A stretch of 8,460 nucleotides of DNA from Anaerovibrio sp. (GCA_016302095.1 JAEDOE010000038.1:1-8460), one strand, 5' to 3'; shown: positions 1 to 7,447, numbered from the stretch's first letter. Program-made: numbers and translations. The notes: a model not told the origin generated them from the letters alone.

Positions 1-43
1 AAAGAGGGGTGCTTTTGTTTTTGTGCAGTTCCAAAGTCAGCAT
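1..43 (-). CDS. N-terminal fragment of a gene leaving the window, probably a GntR/MocR-type regulator
   Basis: Only the first 14 codons are present, starting at ATG 43-41 and reading MLTLELHKNKSTPL. A purine-rich ribosome binding site (GGGAG on the minus strand, plus bases 52-56) lies 8 bases ahead of the ATG, so translation here is well supported. From family knowledge, GntR regulators fused to an aminotransferase-like domain (the MocR/PdxR group) often begin with a short 'MLT-x-L-(acidic/basic)-PLY' stretch just before the winged helix. The last partial codon begins with T, which would allow the expected Tyr after PL. The gene follows the ECF S-component gene on the same strand with a 66-base gap and no terminator hairpin that I can see, so the two may be co-transcribed. 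Fourteen residues are too few to be sure of the family. The existence of a gene is more certain than its identity. Confidence 0.5.
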   Translation of the reverse strand, partial: MLTLELHKNKSTPL

Positions 44-109
44 GGTTATATCTCCCTATCAAAATCCAAAATGTGGAATATATGGAATCAAAAATGCCCA
101 AATCCCAAT

Positions 110-613
110 TTACTTTAAAAGCTTGATTTTCTGCAAAGGCTTTGCCAGTATCAGGAATACCACTGCGTTCATGACGCCCTCCATGGCAAGTCCCGGGGTG
201 GAAGCAAGCCCTGCCTCAAGGCTGCCATAGAGGACAGCTCCGGCAATTGTATAGGAAACAGTCATCCACAGGCATGCCAGCACCAGCCCGATGATGCTCT
301 GGCGGTTGATGGAGAAATTGCCCGGCTGTGCCTGTCCACCTGCATAGGCGAAAATCATGGCCATAACGTATTTGATAATCAGGGTAGGGATAATCCAGAT
401 GGCAAAGCCGCCGATAAGATCAGCCAGCCCGGAGCCGATGGAACCGGCAATGGCACCGTTACGCCTGCCAATGAGGATAACCCCGAGGAACACGGCAGCG
501 TTTCCCAGGTGGGCATAGCCGAGGGGAATCGGGATTTTTGGCACAAAGGTCATGACGAAGACCAGGGCGGTAAAAAGGGCGGTAAGGCAGATTTCTTTCA
601 CAGTGAATTTCAT
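110..613 (-). CDS. ECF transporter S component (vitamin or cofactor uptake, substrate unknown)
   Basis: This 167-residue integral membrane protein is the substrate-binding subunit of an energy-coupling-factor importer, which works with a shared EcfT/EcfA module encoded elsewhere. Five or six hydrophobic segments are visible, at about residues 7-25, 37-49, 54-72, 73-93, 106-130 and 143-160. The central block, with HLGNAAVFLG (35-44), the GRRNGA turn (49-54), GSGLADLIGGF (60-70) and a following IIK, is typical of the small S-component family annotated as ECF-ribofla_trS (older name DUF1393). That family's name does not fix the substrate, and members have been linked to several vitamins. The start is ATG 613, with AGGAG at plus bases 623-627, 9 bases upstream. 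It has its own promoter (685-713). No ATPase or EcfT gene is next to it, so it is a solitary group II-type S component. The possible MocR-like gene downstream raises a vitamin B6 link, which is only a guess. Confidence 0.85.
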   Translation of the reverse strand: MKFTVKEICLTALFTALVFVMTFVPKIPIPLGYAHLGNAAVFLGVILIGRRNGAIAGSIGSGLADLIGGFAIWIIPTLIIKYVMAMIFAYAGGQAQPGNFSINRQSIIGLVLACLWMTVSYTIAGAVLYGSLEAGLASTPGLAMEGVMNAVVFLILAKPLQKIKLLK

Positions 614-684
614 GGTAACACACTCCTGACAATAAAAGATAATAATAATATGACGAATATGCTGTATAGTATAATATCAGATTG

Positions 685-713
685 ATTATATAAAAATAGC
701 CAATTTGAGACAA
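685..713 (-). promoter_or_regulatory. Sigma-70-type promoter of the ECF S-component gene
   Basis: On the minus strand TTGTCT (plus 708-713) is followed after exactly 17 bases by a perfect TATAAT (plus 685-690). The predicted transcription start is near 678, giving a leader of roughly 65 bases, too short for most known riboswitches. A 12-bp palindrome, ATAATATATTAT (713-724), lies immediately upstream of the -35 box, and two copies of TATCAGATT (675-683 and 722-730) flank the core promoter. Confidence 0.6.
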
Positions 714-742
714 TAATATATTATCAGATTTATATCCAGATG

Positions 743-792
743 AAAAGATGGAATCTATGCAGCTAAAGGCGAGGGGCTTTACGGCATCTTTT
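743..792. other. Imperfect inverted repeat between the ECF gene and recD2
   Basis: AAAAGATG (743-750) pairs with CATCTTTT (785-792), an 8-bp outer stem. Inside it TAAAG (764-768) pairs with CTTTA (777-781) around an 8-base G-rich loop (769-776). Bases 751-763 and 782-784 remain largely unpaired. Followed by T793 and C794, this could act as a weak plus-strand terminator or attenuator. However, the T-run is used by the stem, and no plus-strand gene upstream in the window needs terminating. It does not match any riboswitch consensus I could recall. The rest of the 614-895 gap holds the two promoters and AT-rich sequence. Confidence 0.35.
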
Positions 793-806
793 TCAAGTAA
801 TATAAT
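778..806 (+). promoter_or_regulatory. Likely promoter of recD2
   Basis: TTTACG (778-783), a four-of-six -35 match, is separated by 17 bases from a perfect TATAAT (801-806). Transcription would start near 813, leaving a leader of about 80 bases before the ATG at 896. A second TATAAT (822-827) has no fitting -35 box. The -35 box overlaps the 3' half of the inverted repeat at 743-792, so the hairpin bases could also be part of an operator. Confidence 0.5.
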
Positions 807-895
807 GGATATGATTGCGGTTATAATTAAAGTAGATTAACATAGATAATGTGTATCAGACAAATCAGAAAATAAAACTTGGGCAGGGTGGCATT

Positions 896-3028
896 ATGGC
901 AAAGCTTCGGTGCGTAGTGGAGAGAATTACATTTCAGAGCCCGGAAACCGGCTACACGGTTTTGAAGGCAAGGGTAAAGGATTATACAGAGCTGGTGGCA
1001 GTAGTGGGCAATCTGCTGGATGCCAATGTGGGCTCCGTGCTGCTGGTGGAAGGAAGCTGGAAGGTGGACAGCAGGTACGGACGGCAGTTTATGGCGGAAA
1101 GCTGGGAGGAAACCATGCCTGCCACGGTGTACGGCATTGAAAAATACCTGGGCAGCGGGCTGATTAAGGGGGTGGGCCCAAAGTTTGCCCAGCGCATTGT
1201 GCGGATGTTTGGCACGGAGACCATCGCCGTTATCGAAGACGATATTGACAGGCTGCGGCAGGTGGAGGGCATCGGCAGCAAGCGGATCAGCATGATCAAG
1301 GAAAGCTGGCAGAAGCAGAAGGAAGTCAAGAACATCATGCTGTTTTTGCAGTCCAATGGCGTCAGCACCGCCTACGCGGCAAAGATTTACAAGGAGTACG
1401 GCAATGCTGCCATTGACAAGGTGAAGGAAAATCCCTTCCGGCTGGCGGATGATATCTGGGGCATCGGCTTTCGGACGGCAGATACTATTGCGGCAAAGCT
1501 GGGCTTTGGCAAGGATAGCTTCGTGCGGCTCAGAAGCGGCATCCTGTACACCCTGTCCGCTCTTGCTGACGAGGGGCATGTATACGCGGAGAGAGACAAG
1601 CTGGCAGATAAGGCGGTGGAGCTTCTGGAGGCGGATATTGCCAATGTGCAGATGACCTTGGACAACATGCTGCAGGCAGAGGAATTGATTTTTGAGGAGG
1701 ATGCCATTTTCCTGCCTGCCTTTAACTATGCGGAAAAGGGCACGGCTCACAAGCTGATACAGCTGGCAGAGGATGTTTCTGGCTTTGACAGCCTTCGCCC
1801 GGAATCACAGGTGGATGTGGCGGCGCTGGAAAAGATGCTGGGCATCCAGTATGATGAGGTTCAGGCACAGGCTGTGCAGGAGGCGGCCAGGTCAAAGGTG
1901 ATGGTGCTGACGGGCGGCCCCGGCACAGGCAAGACAACCACTGTGCAGGGGATAATTGCCGCCTATGGCCAGATGGGGCTGCGGATTCTGCTGGCTGCTC
2001 CTACTGGCAGGGCGGCAAAGCGCATGTCGGAGGCCACCGGGCTTCCTGCCAAGACCATACATCGCCTGCTGGAATGCAAGCCCCCGGAGGGCTACCAGCG
2101 CAACGAGGAAAATCCGCTGGAGGGGGATGTGCTGATTGTGGACGAGTGCTCCATGATAGATATCATCCTGATGAACTCCCTGCTGAAAGCCCTGCCACGC
2201 AATATGCGGCTGGTGCTGGTAGGTGATATCGACCAGCTGCCTTCCGTGGGGGCAGGCAATGTGCTGCGGGATATTATTGACAGCGGCAGGTTTCCTGTGA
2301 TACGCCTGACCAGGATTTTCCGCCAGGCTCAGCAGAGCAGGATTATCACCAATGCCCACAGGATAAACAAAGGCGAGTTTCCCGATATTTCCAACGGCAG
2401 GAATACGGATTTTTTCTTTATCAATAATGAGGAGCCGGAGGCGGCGGTGCAGGAGATTGTGGCGCTGGTCAGCAGCAAGCTCCCAAGGTATTATGGGGTG
2501 AAGCCCTCGGAGGTGCAGGTGCTGACGCCCATGCAGCGGGGCGTCCTGGGGGGAACCAACCTGAACCAGACCTTGCAGGCCGCCCTCAACCCGGAAGGGG
2601 AGGGGCTCAGGCGGGGCGGCTTCATCTTCCGGCTCTACGACAAGGTTATGCAGGTTAAGAACAACTACGACAAGGAAGTTTTTAACGGGGATATCGGCAG
2701 GATTACAGCAGTTGATTTGCAGGAGCGCACCTTGCAGGTCATGTTTGACGGCAGGGTGATAGAATACGATGTGTCCGAGCTGGATGAGCTGGTGCACGCC
2801 TATGCCACCACTATCCACAAGGCCCAGGGCAGCGAGTATCCCATCGTGGTGATGCCTGTCCTGATGACGCATTTTGTCATGCTGCAGCGAAACCTTCTGT
2901 ATACCGGCATCACCAGGGCGAAGAAGGTGCTGGTGATGATTGGCAGCAAAAAAGCGCTGGCCTATGCAGTGCACAATGTCACTGTCAGCCAGCGCAATAC
3001 AAAATTGAAGGAGCGTTTGATGCGGTAA
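896..3028 (+). CDS. recD2: RecD2-type ATP-dependent 5'-3' DNA helicase (RecD/TraA family)
   Basis: A 710-residue superfamily 1B helicase acting on DNA in replication-fork maintenance and mismatch/recombination repair in bacteria, without RecBC partners. The N-terminal domain (1-80, starting MAKLRCVVERITF) is followed by three helix-hairpin-helix-like motifs: GVGPK near 92, EGIGSKR near 124 and WGIGFRTAD 188-196. The motor has Walker A GGPGTGKT (340-347, Lys346), Walker B with Asp416-Glu417 (DECSMID), motif III GDIDQLPSVG, THR-type motif TIHKAQGSEY (from 639) and motif VI YTGITRAKK (669-677). All catalytic motifs are intact and the length is normal for the family. A GTG at 851 is in frame, but ATG 896 is preferred: AGGG (885-888) is 7 bases before it, and family members begin at this point. 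The gene is convergent with the DMT gene and separated from it by 13 bases. In Bacillus the homologue (yrrC) lies next to mnmA. Confidence 0.95.
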   Translation: MAKLRCVVERITFQSPETGYTVLKARVKDYTELVAVVGNLLDANVGSVLLVEGSWKVDSRYGRQFMAESWEETMPATVYGIEKYLGSGLIKGVGPKFAQRIVRMFGTETIAVIEDDIDRLRQVEGIGSKRISMIKESWQKQKEVKNIMLFLQSNGVSTAYAAKIYKEYGNAAIDKVKENPFRLADDIWGIGFRTADTIAAKLGFGKDSFVRLRSGILYTLSALADEGHVYAERDKLADKAVELLEADIANVQMTLDNMLQAEELIFEEDAIFLPAFNYAEKGTAHKLIQLAEDVSGFDSLRPESQVDVAALEKMLGIQYDEVQAQAVQEAARSKVMVLTGGPGTGKTTTVQGIIAAYGQMGLRILLAAPTGRAAKRMSEATGLPAKTIHRLLECKPPEGYQRNEENPLEGDVLIVDECSMIDIILMNSLLKALPRNMRLVLVGDIDQLPSVGAGNVLRDIIDSGRFPVIRLTRIFRQAQQSRIITNAHRINKGEFPDISNGRNTDFFFINNEEPEAAVQEIVALVSSKLPRYYGVKPSEVQVLTPMQRGVLGGTNLNQTLQAALNPEGEGLRRGGFIFRLYDKVMQVKNNYDKEVFNGDIGRITAVDLQERTLQVMFDGRVIEYDVSELDELVHAYATTIHKAQGSEYPIVVMPVLMTHFVMLQRNLLYTGITRAKKVLVMIGSKKALAYAVHNVTVSQRNTKLKERLMR

Positions 3029-3041
3029 GTCCCTTGCCATC

Positions 3042-3935
3042 TTATTTCCGTTTCAGCGTGATGTAGATAATCGGCATGATTATCAGCAGGGAGCCGATGA
3101 TTTCCGGCAGCTCAAACATGACATCCAGCAGGATGATGGAGAAGACGATGGAGGCCAGGGGCTCGGTGGCGTTGAGGATGCTGGCTTCCTGGGCCAGGAT
3201 GTACTTGGTGCTGGTCACATACAGCCAGAAGGAGGCGGCAGTGCCCAGCACGCAGATGTAGGCAAGGCTCAGGAGGGCAGGTGCATCTACGGTGCCGGGG
3301 TATTCCAGGGGCGGATAGATGAGTGAGATGGCGGCACCGCCTATGAGCATGGCCCAGCCGATGACCTGGGGGGAAGGCCAGCGCATGAGCAGCCAGCGGG
3401 GCTGCACTGTGTAAAAGGCGGCGGCAAAGGCACTGAGGATGCCCCAGAACAGTGCCCTGTCCGAGATGGCCAGGGCTGTCAGGCTGCCGTGGGTCACCAG
3501 CAGTGCCGTGCCGAAAATCGCCATGATGGCACATATTACCTGGGACAGGCTGGGCAGCTTCCTCTCCGTGATGGAAAACCATGCCAGGATGAGGATAGGC
3601 ATCAGGTATTGGATGATGGTAGCGGTAGGGGCGTTGCTGCACTCGATGGCAACGAAGTAGGTGTACTGCACGGACATCATGCCCAGCACGCCGAAGGCCA
3701 GCAGCCGGTGGCGGCTTTCCTTGTCCTTCCAGATGGCGAAAATGTTGTTTTTGTTGATGAAGGCATCGATGGACAGCAGCAGGATACCTGCCACAATGGT
3801 GCGGACAGCCGTCAGGTAATCCGCAGTCATGCCTTTTTCCTGCAGGATAAACTGGGCGGCTACCCCTGAACCGCCCCAGAAAATGGAGCCGATGACAGCC
3901 ATCAGCACGCCCTTGGTTCTTGATGAAATATTCAT
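3042..3935 (-). CDS. EamA/DMT-superfamily transporter, probably a metabolite exporter
   Basis: A 297-residue inner-membrane protein of the drug/metabolite transporter superfamily, with the usual ten helices from two EamA repeats. Hydrophobic segments lie at about 8-26, 38-57, 76-95, 104-122, 130-147, 161-180, 189-207, 217-237, 247-268 and 276-294. Family marks include the small-residue-rich SIFWGGSGVAAQF (17-29), the Asn/Thr-rich segment before helix 4 (CSNAPTATIIQYLMPI, 99-114) and, in the second repeat, ASILNATEPLASIVFS (251-266). The protein ends in basic LKRK. Members export amino acids, purines or other metabolites, and the substrate cannot be read from the sequence. The start is ATG 3935, with GAGGTG at plus bases 3944-3949, 8 bases upstream. 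It appears monocistronic, divergent from gatCAB and convergent with recD2. An inverted repeat in its promoter suggests regulation by a repressor. Confidence 0.9.
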   Translation of the reverse strand: MNISSRTKGVLMAVIGSIFWGGSGVAAQFILQEKGMTADYLTAVRTIVAGILLLSIDAFINKNNIFAIWKDKESRHRLLAFGVLGMMSVQYTYFVAIECSNAPTATIIQYLMPILILAWFSITERKLPSLSQVICAIMAIFGTALLVTHGSLTALAISDRALFWGILSAFAAAFYTVQPRWLLMRWPSPQVIGWAMLIGGAAISLIYPPLEYPGTVDAPALLSLAYICVLGTAASFWLYVTSTKYILAQEASILNATEPLASIVFSIILLDVMFELPEIIGSLLIIMPIIYITLKRK

Positions 3936-3989
3936 GTATACAACACCTCGTTATTGCAAAAAATAATGCTAAAAAATAATACAGTACAT

Positions 3990-4018
3990 AGTATATCAGA
4001 AAAGTGTTTTTCTGATAA
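3990..4018 (-). promoter_or_regulatory. Promoter of the DMT transporter gene
   Basis: On the minus strand TTATCA (plus 4013-4018) and TATACT (plus 3990-3995) are separated by exactly 17 bases. Each keeps four or five of the six consensus bases. Transcription would begin near 3983, about 48 bases before the ATG. The whole spacer is filled by the perfect inverted repeat listed separately. Confidence 0.5.
3994..4017. promoter_or_regulatory. Perfect 10-bp inverted repeat, candidate operator of the DMT gene
   Basis: TATCAGAAAA (3994-4003) and TTTTCTGATA (4008-4017) are exact reverse complements around a 4-base centre, GTGT. The repeat overlaps the end of the -10 box and most of the -35 box of the minus-strand promoter, the classic position for a repressor site. 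On the plus strand it is followed by AAA and seven T, so it could also fold as a terminator. No plus-strand gene ends near it, which makes the operator reading more likely. Confidence 0.5.
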
Positions 4019-4084
4019 AATTTTTTTCTGTTGCAATGCCTCGGATGTGACTAAAGTGGATAGATTAGAGATTTGAGTAGAAAA

Positions 4085-4109
4085 AATATTATATATGGTG
4101 TATAATATT
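4085..4109 (+). promoter_or_regulatory. gatCAB promoter region with an inverted repeat over the -10 box
   Basis: A perfect TATAAT at 4101-4106 lies 45 bases before the gatC ATG. There is no good -35 box at 17 bases; the nearest, TTGAGT (4073-4078), is 22 bases away. AATATTATA (4085-4093) and TATAATATT (4101-4109) are exact reverse complements around seven bases, so the -10 box forms one arm of a 25-bp inverted repeat. In such AT-rich DNA part of this could be chance. An activator-dependent promoter or an operator would both fit. Confidence 0.4.
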
Positions 4110-4151
4110 ATGGTGTTTTTGTAATCAGATTCAAATTTGGATGGTGAGAAA

Positions 4152-4442
4152 ATGAAAGTTACCAAGAAGGATATGGAAAACGTAGCAGTTTTGTCCCGTC
4201 TGGCAATTCCTGCTGACAAGGAAGAACAGTACACTCAGCAGCTCAATGATTTTCTTGAGTATGTTGACAATCTCAGTGCTGTTCCTACTGATGATATTCA
4301 GCCTATCGCTCACGTTCTGCCGGTCAGCAACGTGTTCCGGGAGGATGTAGTGAAGGAGTCCCTGGACCGCGAGCTGGCTTTGTCCAACGCTCCTTTGAAG
4401 GATGATGGCTATTTCCGTGTGCCAAAGGTTTTGGAAGATTGA
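4152..4442 (+). CDS. gatC: Asp-tRNA(Asn)/Glu-tRNA(Gln) amidotransferase subunit C
   Basis: GatC is a 96-residue subunit that wraps around GatA and stabilises the GatCAB amidotransferase in the cytoplasm. The pattern is typical: KKDMENVAVLSRLAI near the start, then QQLNDFLEYVDNLSAVPTDD, the HVLPVSNVFRED segment and the C-terminal APLKDDGYFRVPKVLE. Length and motifs are normal. A TTG at 4137 is in frame, but ATG 4152 is chosen because GGTGAG (4143-4148) places the Shine-Dalgarno GG 7 bases ahead, and because it gives the usual family start. It is the first gene of gatC-gatA-gatB, with 15 bases to the GTG of gatA. Confidence 0.95.
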   Translation: MKVTKKDMENVAVLSRLAIPADKEEQYTQQLNDFLEYVDNLSAVPTDDIQPIAHVLPVSNVFREDVVKESLDRELALSNAPLKDDGYFRVPKVLED

Positions 4443-4457
4443 TTAGGAGGCTTGACT

Positions 4458-5927
4458 GTGAAATTGTTTGAACAACCTGCCCATGTCCTCCATGACATGC
4501 TGGTAAATAAAGAAATAACCTCGCTGGAGCTTACTGAGGCTGTGCTGGCCCGCATTGACGAGGTGGAGGGGGATGTACAGGCCTATCTGACCGTCACCCG
4601 GGATGAGGCAATTGCCCAGGCAAAGGCTGTGGATGAGAAAATCGCCAGGGGCGAGGAGATTGCTTTTCTGGAGGGCATTCCGGGGGCAATCAAGGATAAT
4701 ATCTGCACCAAGGGGGTAAAGACTACCTGCGCCTCCAGGATTTTGCAGAAGTTCGTGCCGCCTTATGATGCTACAGTTGTGCAGAAGCTGGCTGTCCAGA
4801 ATCCTGTGGTGCTGGGCAAGACCAACCTGGATGAGTTCGCCATGGGCGGTTCTACTGAGAATTCCGCTTTTCATCCGACGCACAATCCGTGGAATACGGA
4901 CTGTGTGCCGGGCGGTTCCTCCGGCGGCAGTGCTGCTGCCGTGGCTGCCGGTACTGCTGTGTGGGCATTAGGCTCTGATACCGGCGGCTCTATCCGTCAG
5001 CCGGCTTCCTTTTGCGGCGTTGTGGGCATGAAGCCTACCTATGGCCGGGTTTCCCGCTATGGCCTGGTGGCTTATGCTTCCTCTCTTGACCAGATCGGGC
5101 CTATTACCAAGGATGTAACCGACTGCGCCAACATCCTGAATATCATTGCTGGCAGGGACGAGATGGATTCCACCAGCATTGATAAGGAAGTGCCTGACTA
5201 TACCAAGTCACTGGTACAGGATGTGAAGGGCTTGAAAATCGGTTTGCCAAAGGAATATTTTGTGAAGGGCATGGACCCTGAGGTAGAGAGTGCTGTCAAG
5301 GCTGCCGTAAAGCAGCTGGAGTCTCTCGGTGCCGAGGTTGTGGAGATTTCCCTGCCAAACACGGATTATGCTATTTCTACCTATTACCTGATTGCCCCTG
5401 CTGAGGCGGCTACCAACCTGGCCCGCTATGATGGCGTAAGCTATGGCGAGCGTGCGGAGGATGCAGCTGACCTGGTGGAGATGATGACCAAGACCAGGAG
5501 CCAGTATCTGGGCGAGGAAGTAAAGCGCCGCATCATGATTGGCAACTATGCCCTGAGTGCAGGTTATTATGATGCTTATTACCTGAAGGCATTGAAGGTG
5601 CGCCGTCTGGTGAAGGAGGACTACGACAAGGCCTTTAAGGAAGTTGATGTTATTATCTGCCCTGCTGCTCCGTCTGTAGCTTACAAGATTGGCGAAAAGA
5701 TTGACAATCCGCTGGAGATGTATTTGCAGGATGCCTGCACCGTGCCGCTGAATCTTGCCGGCCTGCCTGGCATTTCTGTTCCTTGCGGCTACAACAAGGA
5801 CAAGATGCCAATCGGCATGCAGATTATCGGTAAGGCACTGGATGAGGAAACCCTGATCCGCGTTGCCTATACTTATGAGCAGAGCCAGTCCTACCATCAG
5901 GACAGGGCGCAGTTGGGAGGTAAATAA
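4458..5927 (+). CDS. gatA: Asp-tRNA(Asn)/Glu-tRNA(Gln) amidotransferase subunit A (glutaminase)
   Basis: GatA hydrolyses glutamine and channels ammonia to GatB, so that misacylated Glu-tRNA(Gln) or Asp-tRNA(Asn) becomes Gln-tRNA(Gln) or Asn-tRNA(Asn). It is an amidase-signature enzyme with a Ser-cisSer-Lys triad. Counting from the GTG at 4458, the triad falls at Lys79 (PGAIKDN), Ser154 (in GGSSGGS, 152-158) and Ser178 (in [10 protein letters not shown]), the numbers I recall for the Staphylococcus aureus enzyme. This supports the start choice. The TTG at 4452 is in frame but only one base after AGGAGG (4445-4450), whereas the GTG is 7 bases away. The product is 489 residues, a normal length. 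The stop lies two bases before the gatB ATG, so translation is probably coupled. Confidence 0.97.
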   Translation: MKLFEQPAHVLHDMLVNKEITSLELTEAVLARIDEVEGDVQAYLTVTRDEAIAQAKAVDEKIARGEEIAFLEGIPGAIKDNICTKGVKTTCASRILQKFVPPYDATVVQKLAVQNPVVLGKTNLDEFAMGGSTENSAFHPTHNPWNTDCVPGGSSGGSAAAVAAGTAVWALGSDTGGSIRQPASFCGVVGMKPTYGRVSRYGLVAYASSLDQIGPITKDVTDCANILNIIAGRDEMDSTSIDKEVPDYTKSLVQDVKGLKIGLPKEYFVKGMDPEVESAVKAAVKQLESLGAEVVEISLPNTDYAISTYYLIAPAEAATNLARYDGVSYGERAEDAADLVEMMTKTRSQYLGEEVKRRIMIGNYALSAGYYDAYYLKALKVRRLVKEDYDKAFKEVDVIICPAAPSVAYKIGEKIDNPLEMYLQDACTVPLNLAGLPGISVPCGYNKDKMPIGMQIIGKALDEETLIRVAYTYEQSQSYHQDRAQLGGK

Positions 5928-5929
5928 GC

Positions 5930-7369
5930 ATGAGCTATGAAGCAGTCATCGGACTGGAAATACACAGTGAGTTAAAGACGAATACCAAGATTTTCTGCGG
6001 CTGTGCAACCTCCTTCGGCGCGGAGCATAATACCCATGTATGCCCTGTCTGCCTTGGCTTGCCGGGGGTATTGCCGGTGCTGAATAAAAGGGTGCTGGAG
6101 TTTGCCATCAAGGCAGGTCTTGCCCTGAACTGCAAGATTAACAATTTCTCCAAGTTTGACCGCAAGAATTATTATTATCCTGACCTGCCGAAGAACTGGC
6201 AGACATCCCAGTATGATTTGCCAATCTGCGAGCATGGCTATGTGGATATTGAGACTTCCAAGGGCAAGAAGCGCATCCGCATCACCCGTATTCACATGGA
6301 GGAGGATGCAGGCAAGCTGGTGCATTCCGGCAATACCATCAAGGATTCCGAGACTTCCAACGTGGATTACAATCGTACCGGCGTGCCTTTGATTGAGATT
6401 GTTTCCGAGCCGGATATGTCTACCCCGGAGGAAGCCCGCCTGTACATGGAAAAGGTCAAGTCCATTTTGCAGTACATTGATGTTTCCAACTGCAAGATGG
6501 AGGAGGGCAATCTCCGTGCTGACCTGAATGTTTCCATCCGCCCGAAAGGCTCCGATGTGCTGGGTACCCGTACCGAGATGAAGAACATCAACTCCTTCAA
6601 GGCTGTTGAGGAAGCTTTGGAGTACGAGATTGAGCGTCAGGAGGAAGTGCTGGAGGATGGCGGCCATGTCATTCAGGAAACACGTACCTGGGACCCTGAT
6701 CGGGGCATTACCCTGTCCATGCGCAGCAAGGAAAACGCTCACGACTACCGCTATATGCCGGAGCCTGACCTGGTGCCTATCATTACCTCTGACGAGGAGA
6801 TTGAGGCATACAGGAAATCCCTGCCGGAGCTGCCGGATGCCCGTCAGGCACGTCTGGAGAGCGAGTATGGACTGTCTGGCTACGATGCAGGCATCATCAC
6901 CAGCTCCCGCCAGATGGCAGAGTATTTTGACGAGGTGGTAGCTGCCGGGGCGGATGCCAAGCTGGCTGCCAACTGGATTATGGGTGATCTGTCCAAGAAC
7001 CTGAATGCAGAGGGCATCGGCATTGAGGCTTCCCCTGTGGATGCCAAGCGTCTGGGGGAGATGATCGGACTCATCAGCAAGGGGACTATTTCCTCCAAGA
7101 TTGCCAAGAAGGTATTTGAGGAAATGTGGAAAAGCCCTGACAGCCCGGAGAAGATTGTCAAGGACAAGGGGCTGGTACAGATTACTGACACCAAGGCGAT
7201 TGAGGCCATTGTGGACAAGGTTATTGCCGACAACCCGAAGGCGGTTGAGGAGTATAAGGGCGGCAAGAAGAAGGCAATTGGCTCTTTGGTAGGCCAGGTT
7301 ATGAAGCAGTCCAAGGGCAAGGCAAATCCGCAGATGGTAAATGAGCTCCTGACTCAGAAGCTGGGCTGA
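5930..7369 (+). CDS. gatB: Asp-tRNA(Asn)/Glu-tRNA(Gln) amidotransferase subunit B
   Basis: GatB (479 residues) binds the misacylated tRNA, phosphorylates the carboxylate with ATP and then amidates it with ammonia from GatA. The N-terminal signature GLEIH (8-12) begins the kinase/amidase cradle. A Cys set, C23-x-C25 and C38-x-x-C41 (in FCGC and CPVCLGLPG), forms the zinc-binding pattern seen in many GatB proteins. Further family blocks are [27 protein letters not shown], the [17 protein letters not shown] region, [13 protein letters not shown] and [10 protein letters not shown]. The C-terminal third carries the helical and YqeY-like tail that binds tRNA, ending [22 protein letters not shown] (5915-5920), 9 bases before the ATG, lies inside the end of gatA. 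No glnS or asnA can be judged from this window. Confidence 0.97.
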   Translation: MSYEAVIGLEIHSELKTNTKIFCGCATSFGAEHNTHVCPVCLGLPGVLPVLNKRVLEFAIKAGLALNCKINNFSKFDRKNYYYPDLPKNWQTSQYDLPICEHGYVDIETSKGKKRIRITRIHMEEDAGKLVHSGNTIKDSETSNVDYNRTGVPLIEIVSEPDMSTPEEARLYMEKVKSILQYIDVSNCKMEEGNLRADLNVSIRPKGSDVLGTRTEMKNINSFKAVEEALEYEIERQEEVLEDGGHVIQETRTWDPDRGITLSMRSKENAHDYRYMPEPDLVPIITSDEEIEAYRKSLPELPDARQARLESEYGLSGYDAGIITSSRQMAEYFDEVVAAGADAKLAANWIMGDLSKNLNAEGIGIEASPVDAKRLGEMIGLISKGTISSKIAKKVFEEMWKSPDSPEKIVKDKGLVQITDTKAIEAIVDKVIADNPKAVEEYKGGKKKAIGSLVGQVMKQSKGKANPQMVNELLTQKLG

Positions 7370-7447
7370 AATAATTTGCTTTTATTTTTCAGCATTTTGT
7401 GTTAGCATGGTAGAGTAATGTATTTTGGTATGAAAGGTGGGATTGTT

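Noticed and set aside
74..88. Direct repeat TGGAAT-ATA-TGGAAT as a regulator-binding site upstream of the left-edge gene
   Set aside because: The copies are only six bases, spaced 9 bases start to start, and no promoter could be fitted around them. Chance is the likelier explanation.
9..230. 73-codon plus-strand reading frame at the left edge
   Set aside because: It lies opposite the end of the S-component gene and the ribosome binding site and start of the left-edge minus gene, has no ribosome binding site, and encodes nothing recognisable.
614..684. Riboswitch in the leader of the ECF S-component gene
   Set aside because: The predicted leader is only about 65 AT-rich bases with no stable hairpin or recognisable aptamer consensus.
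1892..3040. 382-codon minus-strand reading frame opposite recD2
   Set aside because: It is a long shadow produced by the GC-rich codon pattern of recD2. The His/Gln-rich translation resembles no family, while the plus frame has all helicase motifs.
3066..3084. Inverted repeat GATAATC-ggcat-GATTATC as a terminator of recD2
   Set aside because: It has no T-run on either side and lies inside the C-terminal coding part of the DMT gene, where it encodes membrane residues.
5972..6742. 256-codon minus-strand reading frame opposite gatB
   Set aside because: It is the antisense of highly conserved gatB sequence, has no ribosome binding site or recognisable motif, and is best explained as a shadow.
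7365..7393. GCTGAAA/TTTCAGC inverted repeat after gatB as a terminator
   Set aside because: The stem is 7 bp with a 15-base loop, and the T-rich part lies in the loop rather than after the stem, so it is a weak terminator at best.
7397..7426. Possible internal promoter before ireB (TTGTGT-N18-TATTTT)
   Set aside because: The match is poor, and the start point would fall at about 7433, just two bases before the ribosome binding site. Read-through from gatB is the simpler reading.
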